A DNA stretch of 64,000 nt from Jacaranda mimosifolia. Lineage: Eukaryota; Streptophyta; Magnoliopsida; Lamiales; Bignoniaceae. The stretch lies in assembly GCA_018894105.1 (NCBI GenBank), contig CM032128.1, positions 24,905,001 to 24,969,000 on the forward strand. Reading direction: 5' to 3'. How positions within the stretch are numbered: the stretch's first letter is position 1; every line of letters starts with the position of its first letter. The position numbers and the translations under genes are program-made. Of the stretch, positions 44,480 through 56,668 are shown in pieces. Below the pieces are notes generated by a model, which was not told the DNA's origin, made no database searches, and saw nothing but the letters and a program-made list of their open reading frames with translations.

Positions 44480-46316
44480 AATATTATCAATTAAATTATC
44501 CTAAGATTTAATCAAACGTAACATCTAAAAATTCCCTGATAAAAAATTAAGTGCATTTTTTAGTATTAACTATGATTAATTTATAATTGATACTATAAAT
44601 TTATAACTTTAATATTGAAATTTACTTAACGAAAATCCGAAATTGATATTTTTGTGACTAACTCTCGCTATAATCATTTTATAAATAATTATTTATATAT
44701 ATATTAATTATCATACGAAAAATGCATAATTAATCTGTTGTGTTTCCAATAAACAAGGTTACAAACTAATAGTTAATAATTTTTATTGTCTGTTATTTAA
44801 AAAAATTATATTTATTATAAAAATTTGTAGTTATAACTTGTAGCAATGACTATGAAATTAATTTTATAGCATTTTTTTCATAGCGGATACCTAATTTTTT
44901 GCTAGTGAAAATTTTAAAAGTTTAAGGGTTTATATATATATATATATATATATTATATCTAGTTAGTCAAATATAGTTTTTTACTAAGATGGTGTTCGGC
45001 TAAATTTATTTAAAATATTTTATAAGTTTTTATATCTTATAAGATGGTTTTTGAATTTATAAAATATTAGTAATGATAATTTTATCATTAAAATGATTAA
45101 ATTTAAAGGGGCTTGTTAAGGTGTTGACAAAAAGTTAGGATATTGTTCTTGCTTTTTCTAAAAGAATTTTTAAAATCCTAACATTTTATTTTAGAATTTT
45201 AAAAATTTCTTTTTTAAAAAAAATTAACATATTTTCTAAAATTTTATAAATTTTTAAATATCTTATGAGATAATTTAGGGAGCATATAAGTTTTCTCGAA
45301 CCCCCTATAAGTCTTATATTGGACTTAACATTTTAAATTAATTTTGATATAGTAATATAATAAAATAATGCAATTAAGTGTTTCTTTCAAAGAATATTTC
45401 ATAATTAGATTATTAAGGTCCCATTTGGTTTTATTTTCATTTCTAATTTTCATTTGTATCATTTTTTAAATTTGTAAAGTTAGTTAGTGGAAATGAGTTG
45501 AAAACGAGTTTGTATTTAGATAAATTATTGAAAAAGTAATGATTATATTAATTTTAATAGATTGTAGGTGGAGAGATATATAAATAATGAAATAAAAAGA
45601 GAAGATATATAAGTTATTGGGGGAAGATATATAGATTATTAGAGAATATATTTTGAAAATAAAAATAAAAATAATTTTGGATGAAAATGTGTAAAAAATA
45701 ATGTGTTTTATTTTTTAAATTGTAAAACATTAAAAAAAAAAAAAAAAAGACTGTGAAAATGAAACCAATCAGGCTCTCGTAAAAAGGGTACATTCCCATA
45801 CTGGGCGTTGATATGTGTTTGGCAGCTTGACCTCCTCGTATTACTATTTTAACCAGCTCTGACATTCACCGACATTGTCAGCCAACGTAATTTTTGCTTT
45901 GAATCCTTATCACTTCTATTACTATTGGTATTGAATTTTATAAAAGCACAGGACCAACTAACTTATGAGTACGGCATGAGTTTTTTGTTTTGAAGGGTTT
46001 GAAGATGCTTTGGTCTATCTATTTGCAGTAACTAGAAAAAATTGATCAAGAAAATGGAATTCACATTTTATTTTTTAATTTCAAATCGAATTATCAAGTA
46101 AGGTTTTGTCAGAAAAAAAAATTTGAATTATCATTTTATAAATAAAAACTGAATTTGCAGTTTTATACAATTTATGGCAGTTTGTGAGTTTAATTTACAG
46201 TTTTCAAGTTGATTTTTCTCAAAATTTAAATAAATAATAAAGTTTTTATTAAATGCCTGCATTACTCCCTAATAAAAGTAGTTTTAGAATTTTAGGATAT
46301 ATATACACACACATAT
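44480..46316. other. AT-rich intergenic DNA, possible MITE
   Basis: Mostly AT-rich. A pair of imperfect inverted ends near 45419 (CCCATTTGGTTTTATTTTCA) and 45775 (complement of GCCTGATTGGTTTCATTTTC) suggests a ~360-bp MITE without a readable duplication. No gene seen. Confidence 0.35.
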
Positions 46317-46321
46317 ATATA

Positions 46322-46825
46322 TGATTGTAATAATTGTGGGAGGGGCTCGAAAAGACCTTTATACCCCTAGATTTTGGTAAAATGACAAAATAGGACAGAA
46401 TCCGCATCCATTTATCTGGGTTGGGTCGTGACCCCGACCCAAATGGGCTCATGACCCGGATTGGGGGCCGTTGAACGATTAAAGATCTAGCGCACGGTAA
46501 ATTGCCAACTCAACCCGTACGAACAAGGACACTCCCTCTCCAATAAAAGGCAAGATCTACATAGTTTCAGGTCAAGTCATCATTATTCATCTTCACTCAA
46601 TCTCTACTCTTTGCCTTGAAACCCTTTAATCACCTCACTAACTTAAGCATTGGAGGCCTTAGCTGAGAATGATCTCAGCTGGCCTAACGTGCTCTCTTTG
46701 TGGTAAGGTTAGAGATCCTGAAAACACTTGTGTGGTTCCGGATCAAGGTCAAGGTCAAGGTCATAGCCAAGGTTACATTTGGTAGTCTGGGTCGAGGTCG
46801 TGGTCTCGGAACTTGAGTCGCATCA
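46322..46825 (+). repeat. 5' LTR of Tat-2
   Basis: TGATTGTAATAATTGTGG to GAGTCGCATCA, matching 56669-57169 along its length with several small indels. Contains CTCCAATAAAAGGCAAG, conserved in both LTRs, a possible core-promoter region. Confidence 0.92.
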
Positions 46826-46843
46826 GTTGGCGCCGTCTGTGGG
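46826..46843 (+). other. Primer binding site of Tat-2
   Basis: GTTGGCGCCGTCTGTGGG directly after the 5' LTR; related to the Tat-1 site. The priming tRNA was not identified. Confidence 0.75.
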
Positions 46844-46988
46844 AACTTTGACTTGATTCTTTGGTTGCGAGAGTTAGCCATTAGTGATGGATAAAAATCC
46901 TGGATGAACCATAGACACTCCAATTCCCATATCTCCTATAACCCCATCACCACCGATATCGTCCACTTCCCCTGCGCTGTCTATCGCG

Positions 46989-48440
46989 ATGCTGAAGAGT
47001 GCTCAAACAGGAACCGGGCATAGGACTTTGCCACAAGACCCCAATGGAACTCAAATAGTGCAGATCGGTAGGAATGATCTAGAACAATTGGTCTTTGAGG
47101 TAAGCCAGCGATTATGGGATGAACGCGAATGCAGCACCCGAGTAGAGGTAGTAACGTTTGTCCAGGCTGCCCCATTGCCGATGAACTGGCCATTATTCCA
47201 AGAGAAGAGGCCGAATCCTTCGCTGGCAAAAAAGATACAAGGTTTGAGGATATCCAGGAGTGAGGAGATGGCAGATTCCAATGAGGTGGGAAGTAAAGCA
47301 GCGAGAAGGACAAATTACCCGCCAAATGTTTACCGTAGGGCGGAAAAGTCAAGATTGGAGCCATTGACATTGAATAGGGATGACCCCGCACTTAAAAGAC
47401 CCCAACCTTCGCTTTCTAGGGAAGAAGTCAATGAGATCAGTGACCAGGTCGAGTAATTGAGCAGGAAAATAGATGAACTTAAGAAGAAAAGGACCTCGGC
47501 GCTGCAGAAGAAGAACTCACCATTCTCCGCGGAAATATTGGCTGAGTCAGTGGCCTCACATTTTGAACTCCTTGACTTGCCTAAGTATGATGGAAACAAG
47601 GATCCCCAGGAACACATAACAGCTTTTGAGAACATCATGAACTTGTATAGACAATCCGATGATGTGAACTCCAGAATCTTTATAACAACATTAAGGGGAA
47701 GAGCGCAAGAATGGTTTATTATCTTGTGATCGGCTAATAAGGAAATTCATGTACCAATTTACTAGTAAGAGAAAGTCTAAGAGGTCTGCCACTTGCTTTT
47801 TTACTATACGGCAGAGGGAAGATTAGAACCTGAAAGGGTTCATGAATACGTTCAACAATGAGATACTGGAGGTACAAGATTTACCATTGACATGATCACA
47901 AGTATTCTCATCCATGGCCTCAAGAAAGGACCCTTGGCTTCGGCTCTCGCTATAGAGCCCCTAGCTTAGCGTTACATTCATGAGGAGGAAATCAACGCCA
48001 TGAAGGACCATGAGTGGTCCAAAAATACTCTATGAAGATCTGAAAAATATTAGGGACTCCACAAGACCCGATCTGGAAAAGATTGCCATTGCTCTCCACC
48101 ATAGAAATACAACTATTATGCCCCACTTAACACCACGAGATCCCACATACTTATGGCTATTGAGGGATCAAAGATACTACAGTGGCCCCAAAAAATGAGA
48201 GATACACCGGCAAGATGAAACTTGAATAAGTATTGTCGCTTTTATAAGGATTGGGGTCATGATACGGAAGACTACATCCAGTTCAAAGACGAAGTGGAGA
48301 GGCTTATAAGACAAGAATACTTGAAGGAGTTCATTGTTAAAAGGTTTGGGCCTAAAGGGCAAGAGCCCGAGGGGAAACATGAAAAGAAGTAGAACTGATC
48401 CTGAACTTGGAGTAAATCCCCCAGTAAGGAGAAGAAAGGC
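46989..48440 (+). pseudogene. gag region of Tat-2
   Basis: An N-terminal part (46989-47456) stops at 47456. The next frame (47457-47729) holds ASHFELLDLPKYDGNKDPQE and then LYRQSDDVNSRIFITTLRGR, the gag core. A Cys/His segment near 48230 (KYCRFYKDWGHDTEDY, then EVERLIRQEYLKEFI) matches the one in Tat-1. Frameshifts and stops separate the pieces. Confidence 0.8.
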
Positions 48441-48586
48441 AAGGAGATAGTAAACGACCCCATGGGGGATAATTTACCTCGGCGTAGGGTCATATACATG
48501 ATTACAGGAGGTTCCACTTCGGAGATTCCCATAGTGCAAGAAAGAAACACGTCAAGTCCATTAAAAACTAGGTAAATCAGAAAAGA

Positions 48587-49132
48587 ATGAACCCAGTGCT
48601 GAATATTACTAATCAGCCCGTTATTACCTTTGATGGCAGGGACTCTCAGGGAGTCATGGTACCCCAAAATGACCCTAAGGTCATCACCATGGACATAGCA
48701 AATTTCTATGTGCACAAAGTCTTGGTAGATAACGGAAGTTTTGTGGACATAATATTTTTGGAAGTCATAAAGAAGATGGAGCTCACACTCACAAGAATCT
48801 CGCTAGTCTACACACCCTTAATGGGATTTGGAGGAACCAAGGTTATGCCAGTTAGAACTATTGACCTCCCAGTCTCCTTAGGGACGGAGCCATGCCGCAA
48901 GACTTTGATGCTTAAATTCTTAGTAGTGGATGCGCCGTTCGTTTATAACATGGTTTTGAGAAGACCCGATTTGAACCAGTTCCAAGCGGTGGTCTCAACT
49001 TTCCACCTAAAAATGAAGTTCCCAATGAATAGGGGGATCGGAGAAGTGAGCTATGAACAAAAGGAGGCAAGGGAATGTTACCATGTATCTCTGAAAAAGA
49101 GGCTCAAGACAGAGGGCTCGGCGTCGCAATGA
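48587..49132 (+). pseudogene. Aspartic protease region of Tat-2
   Basis: Open segment of 181 residues. VHKVLVDNGSFVDIIF has the D-N-G active site, followed by PLMGFGGTKVMPVRTIDLP and FLVVDAPFVYNMVLRRPDL. It lies between gag and RT as in Tat-1. Confidence 0.85.
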
Positions 49133-49150
49133 GAAGTCTCGGGATCGGGG

Positions 49151-50740
49151 TTGAAAGGTAAGAAGGCCATTGTAACTTCGGTCGAGGACATCTCAAATTT
49201 GAAACCCCAAGACAAAAACAAGAAGAGACGAGTGGAGGAATGTAGAATTGAACCAATAGGTGGGATCAGGAAAATCGAATTAGTGCTAAGAGATCCAAGC
49301 AAGACAACGAGAATTAGCACCCAAATGACCCCAAAGCTGGAACTTTTAACAATTGAATTTTTAAGGAAAACTGCTAACATCTTCACTTGGAGACCCTCAA
49401 ATTTTGAGGGTATAGACCCTGAGGTGATAATGCACAGGCTGAATGTGGACCCCCAAGTTAGACCCATCCAACAGAAAAAGAAGAACCATAGTGCGATGAA
49501 AAATCGGATCATTGAGGAAAAAGTGAGCAAATTGGTCGAGGCAGGGTATGTCGTTAAGATCTAATTCACAAAGTGGCTGTTAAATGTAGTCATCGTGCCA
49601 AAAATAAAAAGGAAGTGGAGAATGTGCACGGACTATTCAGACCTAAATAAAGCTTGCCCGAAGGATGCCTACCCTACCTCGGATCGATGTGCTAGTAAAC
49701 TCCAAAGTAGGATGTGCCCTCCTTAGCATGATTGATGCTTTCCAAGGATACCACCAAATCTTCATGGCAGAAGAGGACCGGGATGAGAAAATATTCATGA
49801 CAGAAAGAGGGATCTTTTGTTACAATGTCATGCCATTTCGGCTGAAGAATGCGGGAGCCACCTATCAGAGGATGGTAAATAAAATGTTCAAAGACCAGAT
49901 CGGGGTCACTATGGAGGTATATGTGGACGACATGTTGGTCAAAAGCTTGAATGAGCCTGATCACTTGGTACATTTGGAGGAAGTTTTCACTGTTATGAGA
50001 CAGTACAAGACGAAGCTCAATCTGTCCAAATGCACTTTTGGGGTCAAAGGAGGAAAATTCTTGGGATATTTAGTCAGTGAGGATGGGATAGAGGCTAACA
50101 TGGAAAAAATTAAAGCCATAATTGATATGAGCTCGCCCACGTTAGTAAAAGATGTGTAGAAATTGACTGCCAAGATCGCATCCTTAAATTAGCTCATCTC
50201 GAGATTTGCTGATAAGAGTTTGCCGTTCTTTAAGATCTTGAGGAACATGAGGAACTTTTAATGGGATATCGTTTGTGAGAAGACATTTCAGGACCTCAAA
50301 AAGTACCTGGCCCACAACCTATGCTGGTGAAAACTATTCTTGGGGAGCCCCTGCACTTGTATTTGGGAACGTCAGAATATGACGTTAGCTCAGTACTGGT
50401 TTGGGAAGAGGACTTGGTTCACAAACATGTGTATTATGTAAGCAAGGTGTTGCAAGGGGCAGAGAGCAGATACTTGGAGGTCGAGAAGCTAACTCTTACC
50501 CTTGTGATGATAGCAAAGAAATTGAGGCCTTATCTTCAATCTCATAAAATTGTTATCTTAACTAACCATCCATTGAAACAGCTCATCGCCAAACCTGATG
50601 TTTCTGGAAGACTGATCAAGTGGGCCGTAAAACTGGGGGAGTTCGACATAGAATACCAAAGCAGAAGCTCTGTGAAAGCCCAAGTCTTGGCCGCTTCATG
50701 GTCGAGATGGTGGCACAAGACCCCGAACCCAACATAGAAA
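49151..50740 (+). pseudogene. Reverse transcriptase and RNase H of Tat-2
   Basis: A linker and RT N-terminus (49151-49564) end in a stop; a second break near 49675 follows CTDYSDLNKACPKDAYP. The main RT frame (49665-50159) has LLSMIDAFQGYHQIFMAEED, LKNAGATYQRMVNKMF and an intact catalytic box MEVYVDDMLVKS. RNase H (50321-50737) has LHLYLGTSEYDVSSVL, VYYVSKVLQGAESRYLEVEK and HKIVILTNHPLKQL. This is the best preserved part of the two Tat elements, but it is still broken. Confidence 0.88.
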
Positions 50741-51130
50741 TGTGGATGATGCATGTTGATGGGTCCACCACATCGCAGTGGAGGGGAGCAGAAATCTTCT
50801 TTAAGAGACCTAAGCTTGTGGAACTCGAGTTTGTTGTTAAACTTTATTTTGGGGTCATAAACAATGAGGCTGAGTACGAGGCCATGATCATAGGGTTGAA
50901 GGTAGCCAAACGCATGAATATTAAGAGGTTGAGTTTTTATACTGGTTCACAGTTGGTGGCTCTTCAAATTGAAGAGGCCTTTGAGACCCGAGAGAGGTCA
51001 ATGATTGAATACCTGAGAAAGGTAAAAGAGCTTATGTCAGAATTTGAATTTTGCCAAGTATAGCTGATCTCGAGGGAGGAAAATGGAAGAGCAGATGCCT
51101 TAGCTAAGTTTGGCAGTTCAACTGTAGGAA
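50738..51130 (+). pseudogene. Second (plant-type) RNase H of Tat-2
   Basis: MHVDGSTTSQWRGAEI, NNEAEYEAMIIGLKVA, LSFYTGSQLVALQIEEAF and, after a stop at 51061, REENGRADALAKF. These are the four motifs of the extra RNase H of Tat/Ogre elements. The Asp normally found in the S/TDSQLV motif is Gly here (TGSQLV), so the domain would be catalytically impaired even if translated. Confidence 0.8.
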
Positions 51131-51138
51131 CCCAAAGC

Positions 51139-52444
51139 GTGACCATAACCCCGTTGGTAGTGGAACATTCTCAGTTGGAAGATAACGTCTCTGAAAAAGA
51201 GATGACAATGCAAATAGAGGAAGAAGCAACTTGGAAAGATGGCCTGGTTCAGTACTTGATGGATGGAACCTTGCCTGAGGACCCAAAAAAGGCCAGGAGG
51301 TTAGCTTTCAGAATGAACCGGCTCACTATGGTCAATGGGGAGCTATATAAGAGATCTATTGAAGGAGCATTACAGAAGTGCATAGGACCAAAGAAAGCCC
51401 AGTATGTTATGCGAGAAATCCATGAAGGAAGTTATGGGAACCACTTGGGTGGAAGTTCTTTGGCACTGAAGACCCTAAGATAGGGCTACTTTTGGCCTAC
51501 TATAAATCAGGACTCGAAGAACTTGGTAAAAAATGCGTGAAATGCCAACTCCATGCCAACCTAATTTATCGACTCGCAGTCCCAACAGAGCCAATCCTTG
51601 TGTCATGTCCTTTTGACCAATGGGGGATCGATATTATGGGCCCCTTCCCAATGGCTCGGGGTTAGAAAAGGTTCGTGATAGTAGCTGTGGAATATTTTAG
51701 TAAATGGGTAGAGGCAGAGGCATTAGTGAAGGTCACAGAAAAAGAGGTCATGGGCTTCCTTTGGAAGAATATCATATGTAGGTTCAGGATCCCTAGGTCC
51801 TGATTTCAGATAACGAAACTCAATTCAATGGAAAGAAAATTACAAGTTGGTGTGAAGAGCTCCAGATTAAGCAGTGATTCACGTCAGTGGGGAACCCAAG
51901 AGTGAATGGCCAAACAAAAGTGACTAATAGGGGCCTTTTAAAAAGTCTCAAGGCTCGATTAGGGGAAGCAAAAGGAGGTTAGGCTGACGAACTCCAGGGG
52001 GTCCTGTGGGCACATCACACTACTCCCAAAACGGCGGCGAGAGAGACCCGTGTTGTTTAGTGTATGGGGCAAAAGCTGTGATCCCAGCTGAGATCAGGGA
52101 GCCCAGTTGAAGAATCTTGGAATATGAACTGGAAAGTGACAGTAAGGCTAGGGAATTTAAGCTAGAAATAATTGAGGAAAAACGAGATATGGCCTATGTC
52201 AAAATTCAGGAGTATAAGGCTAGGCACTATAATAAGAGAGTTCAGCAGAGAAGCTCCTGAGTGGGAGACTGGGTTCTAAAAAAGGTGGAAGTCTCGAAGC
52301 ACAAAGGAAAGCTGGACCCGAACTGGGAGGGGCCATATAAAGTGGTTAGAGTAACTAGGCAGGAGTTATACAAGTTAGAATGTGCTAATGGCAAGGAGTT
52401 ATCGATGTCATAGAACGTGCAGAATTTGAAAAAATTCTATGTTT
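51139..52444 (+). pseudogene. Integrase region of Tat-2
   Basis: Zinc-binding part with REIHEGSYGNHLGGSSLAL and CVKCQLHA; core with WGIDIMGPFPMARG, KRFVIVAVEYFSKWVEAEA and FLWKNIICRF. The second Asp region is frame-shifted. A C-terminal part near 52300-52440 shows KLDPNWEGPYKVVRV and LKKFYV followed by a stop at about 52444. Many stops interrupt it. Confidence 0.82.
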
Positions 52445-52559
52445 AAGGTTGTAATGAAACTTTGTAGAGCCAGCATGTGGCCAGTGCCCTTTGTAATGCA
52501 TTTCAAATACATGAGTTTCCCTTCAATTAATGATATGAATTTACCCTTAAGGTGGTTTG

Positions 52560-53640
52560 AGATACTTCCAAGAAGATCCTGATTCAACGAGATCGAGTTT
52601 TTATATTGGATCTGCACAAGCCCAAACTCTAAGAACATCCCAAGTCAATAGGATCGAGTTCTTGTATTGGATCTGCACAAGTTCCAAATTCCAAGAAGAT
52701 CCCGAGTCAATGGGATCGAGCTCTTGTATTGGATCTGCACAAGATCCAAACTTTAAGAAGATCCCAAGTTAACAGGATCGAGTTCTTGTATTGGATTTGC
52801 ACAAGATCCAAATTCCAAGAAGATCCCAAGTCAATGGGATCGAGTTATTGTATTAGATCTGCACAAGATCCAAACTCCAAGAAGATCCCGAGTCAACGGG
52901 ATCACGTTCTTGTATTGGATCTGCACAAGATCTAAACTCTAAAAAGATCCAAAGTCAATGGAATCAAGTTCTTGTATTAAATCTGGGCAAGATCCAAATT
53001 CTTAGAAGATCCCAAGTCAATAGGATCGAGTTCTTGTATTGGATCTGCACAAGATCCAAACTCCAAGAAGATCCCGAGTCAACAGGATGGAGTTCTTATA
53101 TTGGATCTGCACAAGATCCAAACTCCAAGAAGATCCCGAGTCAACAGGATGGAGTTCTTGTATTGGATCTGTGCAAGATCCAAACTCCAAGAAGATCGCA
53201 AGTCAATGTGATCGAGTGCTTGTATTGGATATGCGCAAGATCCAAATTCCAAGAAGATCCCGAGTCAACGGGATCGAGTTCTTGTATTAGATCTGTGAAA
53301 GATCCAAATTCAAGAAGATCCCGAGTCATCGGGATCGAGTTCTTGTATCGGATCTGCACAGGATCTAAACTCTAAGAAGATCCCAAGTCCATGGGATCGA
53401 GTGCTTGTATTGGATCTATGCAAGATCCAAATTCTAAAAAGATCTTGAGTCAACGGGATCTAGTTCTTGTATTAGATCCATGCAAGATCCAAATTCCAAT
53501 AAGATCTTAAGTCAACAAGATCGAGTGCTTGTATTGGATCTACGCAAGATCAAAACTCTAAGAAGATCCCGAGTCAATGGGATCAAGTTCTTGTCTGCAC
53601 AAGATCCAAACTCCAAGAAGACCCCAAGTAAATGGGATCA
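52560..53640. repeat. 62-bp tandem repeat array in Tat-2
   Basis: About 17 head-to-tail units; a typical unit is GATCCCGAGTCAACGGGATC, then GAGTTCTTGTATTGGATCTG and CACAAGATCCAAACTCCAAGAA. Each unit has two short inverted repeats (GATCCCG...CGGGATC; GGATCT...AGATCC). Units differ by a few substitutions; one near 53580 is shortened. It lies between the pol stop (52444) and the stop of the minus-strand gene (53851). As 62 is not a multiple of three and stops are rare, long spurious ORFs run through it. Confidence 0.93.
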
Positions 53641-53850
53641 AGGGAGATGCAGAAGAAGAAACTCAAACACTCGATCAATATACAAAAAAACACTTGGTCA
53701 ATTTTTCAAAACGTTTAGTTCATTAATGCGAATGGATAAATACATTGATATCTCTACCTAAGATCATGGAGTACATACAGTCTGTTAAAGGATCTTGAGC
53801 TAAGGTCAACCTACAAATCCTATTACAGTCTAACTAAGCCAGGTCCTAGT

Positions 53851-56370
53851 CTAAGATGTCCCTTTGGGATCCTTGGTTGCGGTAAGAGGAGCCTCGAAAG
53901 GTATCTTGCCTTTTTCAATAGCCAGTTGGGGAGCTTTCTCCACAGCAAGGATCGCGAACTCATCTTCGGGTTCCTCTGATTCGGTAAGATCACTCAAAGG
54001 ATAGTCTTTCAGGTTGGCATCCTTGGTGAGGTCCAATTGCTTCAAGTTGAATCCTTCCACGATCCCGTTCAGTGTCTGTAGCTGAGCTTGGCATTTCATG
54101 AAACCCATGAAGGTGTACTCAGCAGCTTTCTCCTCAACAAGGGATTTGAAAGTGCTTGAGTTCTTGAAAGCACAGGCCCCATCCATTCCGGCCTTCTGGA
54201 TCAACTCTTTGTATTTCTTCGAGTTCTCGAACTCAAAACAACCCTTGGAACAACCTTGCTCGTAAGACTTCTTCTTCTTCTTTGAAGCGAGAGATTTCTT
54301 TGCACTAGCTAGCTTTTACTCTAAATCTTTTATTTTTTGATCGCGATCTGATAATTACTCTTCATGGGAAGCCAGTTTGCTGTCGGTAGACTCCTGTATC
54401 GCTTTCAAGTTGGCCTCAAGCTCTTCCTTCACCAATTTAAGCTCCATGACCTCATGGTCCTGGGTCATGAAGCGACTGTGCCAATAAGCATACTGGAGGG
54501 CAAATTGGTGCATGTATGCAACCCCCTGCGAAACAACCACGATTAGTAAGACCTCAATCCCAGACAAATAAGTGCAACAGGAAAAAGATAACAAATATTC
54601 ACTTGCATCATGGCATGAGCTCCATTTTTCTCTAGATTGGAGAAATTGACAGAAGCCCGCAAAGCTTAGTCTTGGGTTATCAGACAACCTTTATAGAGCT
54701 CAAAAGATGTCTCCCCAGATCGAGATCGGAGCACGCTATGCTGATATGTAATTTTCTAGTTTGGAATCAATGCCGATCACGAAGAGTCACTAAAAAATTA
54801 TGAATTGATAGTCTTATAACCTTTATTTGCATCGTTGAAAAATACCTCGCGGTGAGTATGGAGGTCGAGATCCGTAGGGGAGGCGAGGTTGAGATCCCTA
54901 GGGGAGGCAAGGACGAAACTAGCATCGGGTCAAGGTCTCTTTTCTGCCTGACTCATGCTCAAGCTTTTTCTCTTGGAAATTTTTTTTTTATTTCTCCGAG
55001 GGACTTTTGCCAGAATGACTGGGGGGAGTGAGCTTCAGGCTCTTGCTTTTGGAATGGTGCTTGCGTTTCTTCCCCTTTACCTCAGAAACTGCTCCAACCG
55101 AAAGAGCGGCTTCGGGACCTAGAGAAGCGACCTCAATCTCAGAAATCTGCGTTATTTGCACTACCTGTTCGGCTCTAACAAACTGGGCTGAAACTTCAAA
55201 AGCAAGGATTGGGGTCGAGATAAGACCGAGAGATGGGGGAATAGGAGCGAGCCTAGAGGACTGGGCCTTCGCCATCAGGGCCTCTTTCTGGGCTTTCATC
55301 TTATTGATGATCCTCAAATTTTTGCTCGACATGACTGCAACAAAGAAAGAGAAAGGTTAAACCCTGATCTAAAAATAAATGAGCATAAAGTAAAGTGGAA
55401 AAGGATGCGAATGGTAGAAGGAACCATCATTTAGGGTTCTTTGGACTTGGATATTAGCAAGCAAAAGGCCAGCAATCTTGAGAACCTCTTTCTTTAGGAT
55501 CTCATCTGCCTTATACAAGTGGTCAGTTAGGGTGTACAAGTCTGCTCCCTAAGTGAACTCTTCCGACATTAAGGGCTTAGGTTTTTTGTGCCTCCAGTCA
55601 GATCTAAACCGCCAAGGATGATTGACAGGGGCTTGAATGAAAGGGAACTTTTCTTTTCATGGGCCTAAGGATGAGGGGACCTTATCTAAAAATTTAAACA
55701 AGGGTCTCATAGTGAGATAATAGAAGCTACACTCCCCAGTTCGGGTCAAGTTCGTTATTGAATAGAGCGGCCCAAAATGGGCGAAAGAAGGCTCAACTCC
55801 GAAATGGGTCATTATGATAAGGAAGCAAAGGATGTACCTTATTGCATTGGGAATGAGTTGGGCAGGACAGACATCAAGTCCTAACAAGATATTCTCTATA
55901 GGATCGGGAATGGGTAATCTCAAACCCCCTTTGACCATGCCAATGGAGAAGGTGGTGCAGCCTGTAGGGGGAGATGCATCCGATCCGTGTTACTAGGAAT
56001 TATTTCATATTCGGAAGGAATGAAAATTTTCAACCTGGCCTTGGTAACTGCTAAGGATCTTAGTTTAGGGACTATTACTAACCAGGAGGAGGTGGATAGT
56101 AAGTACTCTTCAGTTTTGGGATCGAGGTCAGGAACGGAGGCATCTGCCGTAGCAGACGAGGGACCAACCGGGGATAAACTCACTGGGTGGTCAGGACCTC
56201 GAGACTCAATGGAAATCAGGTTCGAACCCATATAGGGTACGATTTAGAGGGAGTCACACCCTCGGAATGTGAGGACGGGGAGACACTTTCACTTGACCCA
56301 AACTAACTGAGGTCGTGAGCTCTATTGAAAGAGGAACTCAAACTCAAACTTGAATTCGAACTCACTGTCA
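53851..56370 (-). pseudogene. Reverse-strand accessory gene of Tat-2, broken
   Basis: Remnant on the strand opposite to gag-pol. Near 56370-56330 the start is Ser-rich (SSNSSLSLSSSF). The domain at about 56080-55750 contains IPSEYEIIPSN, then in another frame SPPTGCTTFSIGMVKGGLRL and CPAQLIPNAIRYILCFLIIM, which aligns well with the plus-strand gene of Tat-1. A basic segment follows (KGKKRKHHSKSKSLK, 55070), then a coiled coil (MELKLVKEELEANLKAIQ, about 54450), and an acidic C-terminus (SDLTESEEPEDEFAI) ending at 53851. Probable introns lie between the pieces. Frameshifts and stops break the domain. Function unknown. Confidence 0.7.
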
Positions 56371-56496
56371 TGAAAAAATAACAAAGAGAATGACAAATCT
56401 AGAGGATTGGGATCGAGCAAGCGATCCAAGGGATTAAAGAGAAAAAGTTTGTTAAGGCGAAGGAAAACAAAATGAAGTTGTGAGGCAGCCCTGGTG

Positions 56497-56504
56497 TATA
56501 TATA
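56497..56504 (-). promoter_or_regulatory. TATA box of the reverse-strand gene in Tat-2
   Basis: On the minus strand CTATATATACACC lies about 165 bp inside the 3' LTR edge, upstream of the Ser-rich start of the reverse gene. Its position matches the TATA box of the corresponding Tat-1 gene. Confidence 0.6.
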
Positions 56505-56650
56505 GACGGCCAAAGGTGATGGTTCACACCCCGAGGCAGTATCAACGGCCCAGATTGATCTTGGCGATCGGATGGCTGTGGAGGCCAAGAGCCTACTTCC
56601 CAAAGTGTATAGGTGCATTCCCCTATATAGGTGAAAGAACCAATACACTT

Positions 56651-56668
56651 GGGAAGTGGGGGAATTAA
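56651..56668 (+). other. Polypurine tract of Tat-2
   Basis: GGGAAGTGGGGGAATTAA directly before the 3' LTR; shares the AGTGGGGG core with Tat-1. Confidence 0.8.

Noticed and set aside
46981..47391. 136-residue minus-strand ORF over Tat-2 gag
   Set aside because: Shadow of the plus-strand gag frame.
52560..53640. Regular repeat array that might suggest a CRISPR
   Set aside because: Units are contiguous with no unique spacers, and the setting is a plant retrotransposon; it is a minisatellite.
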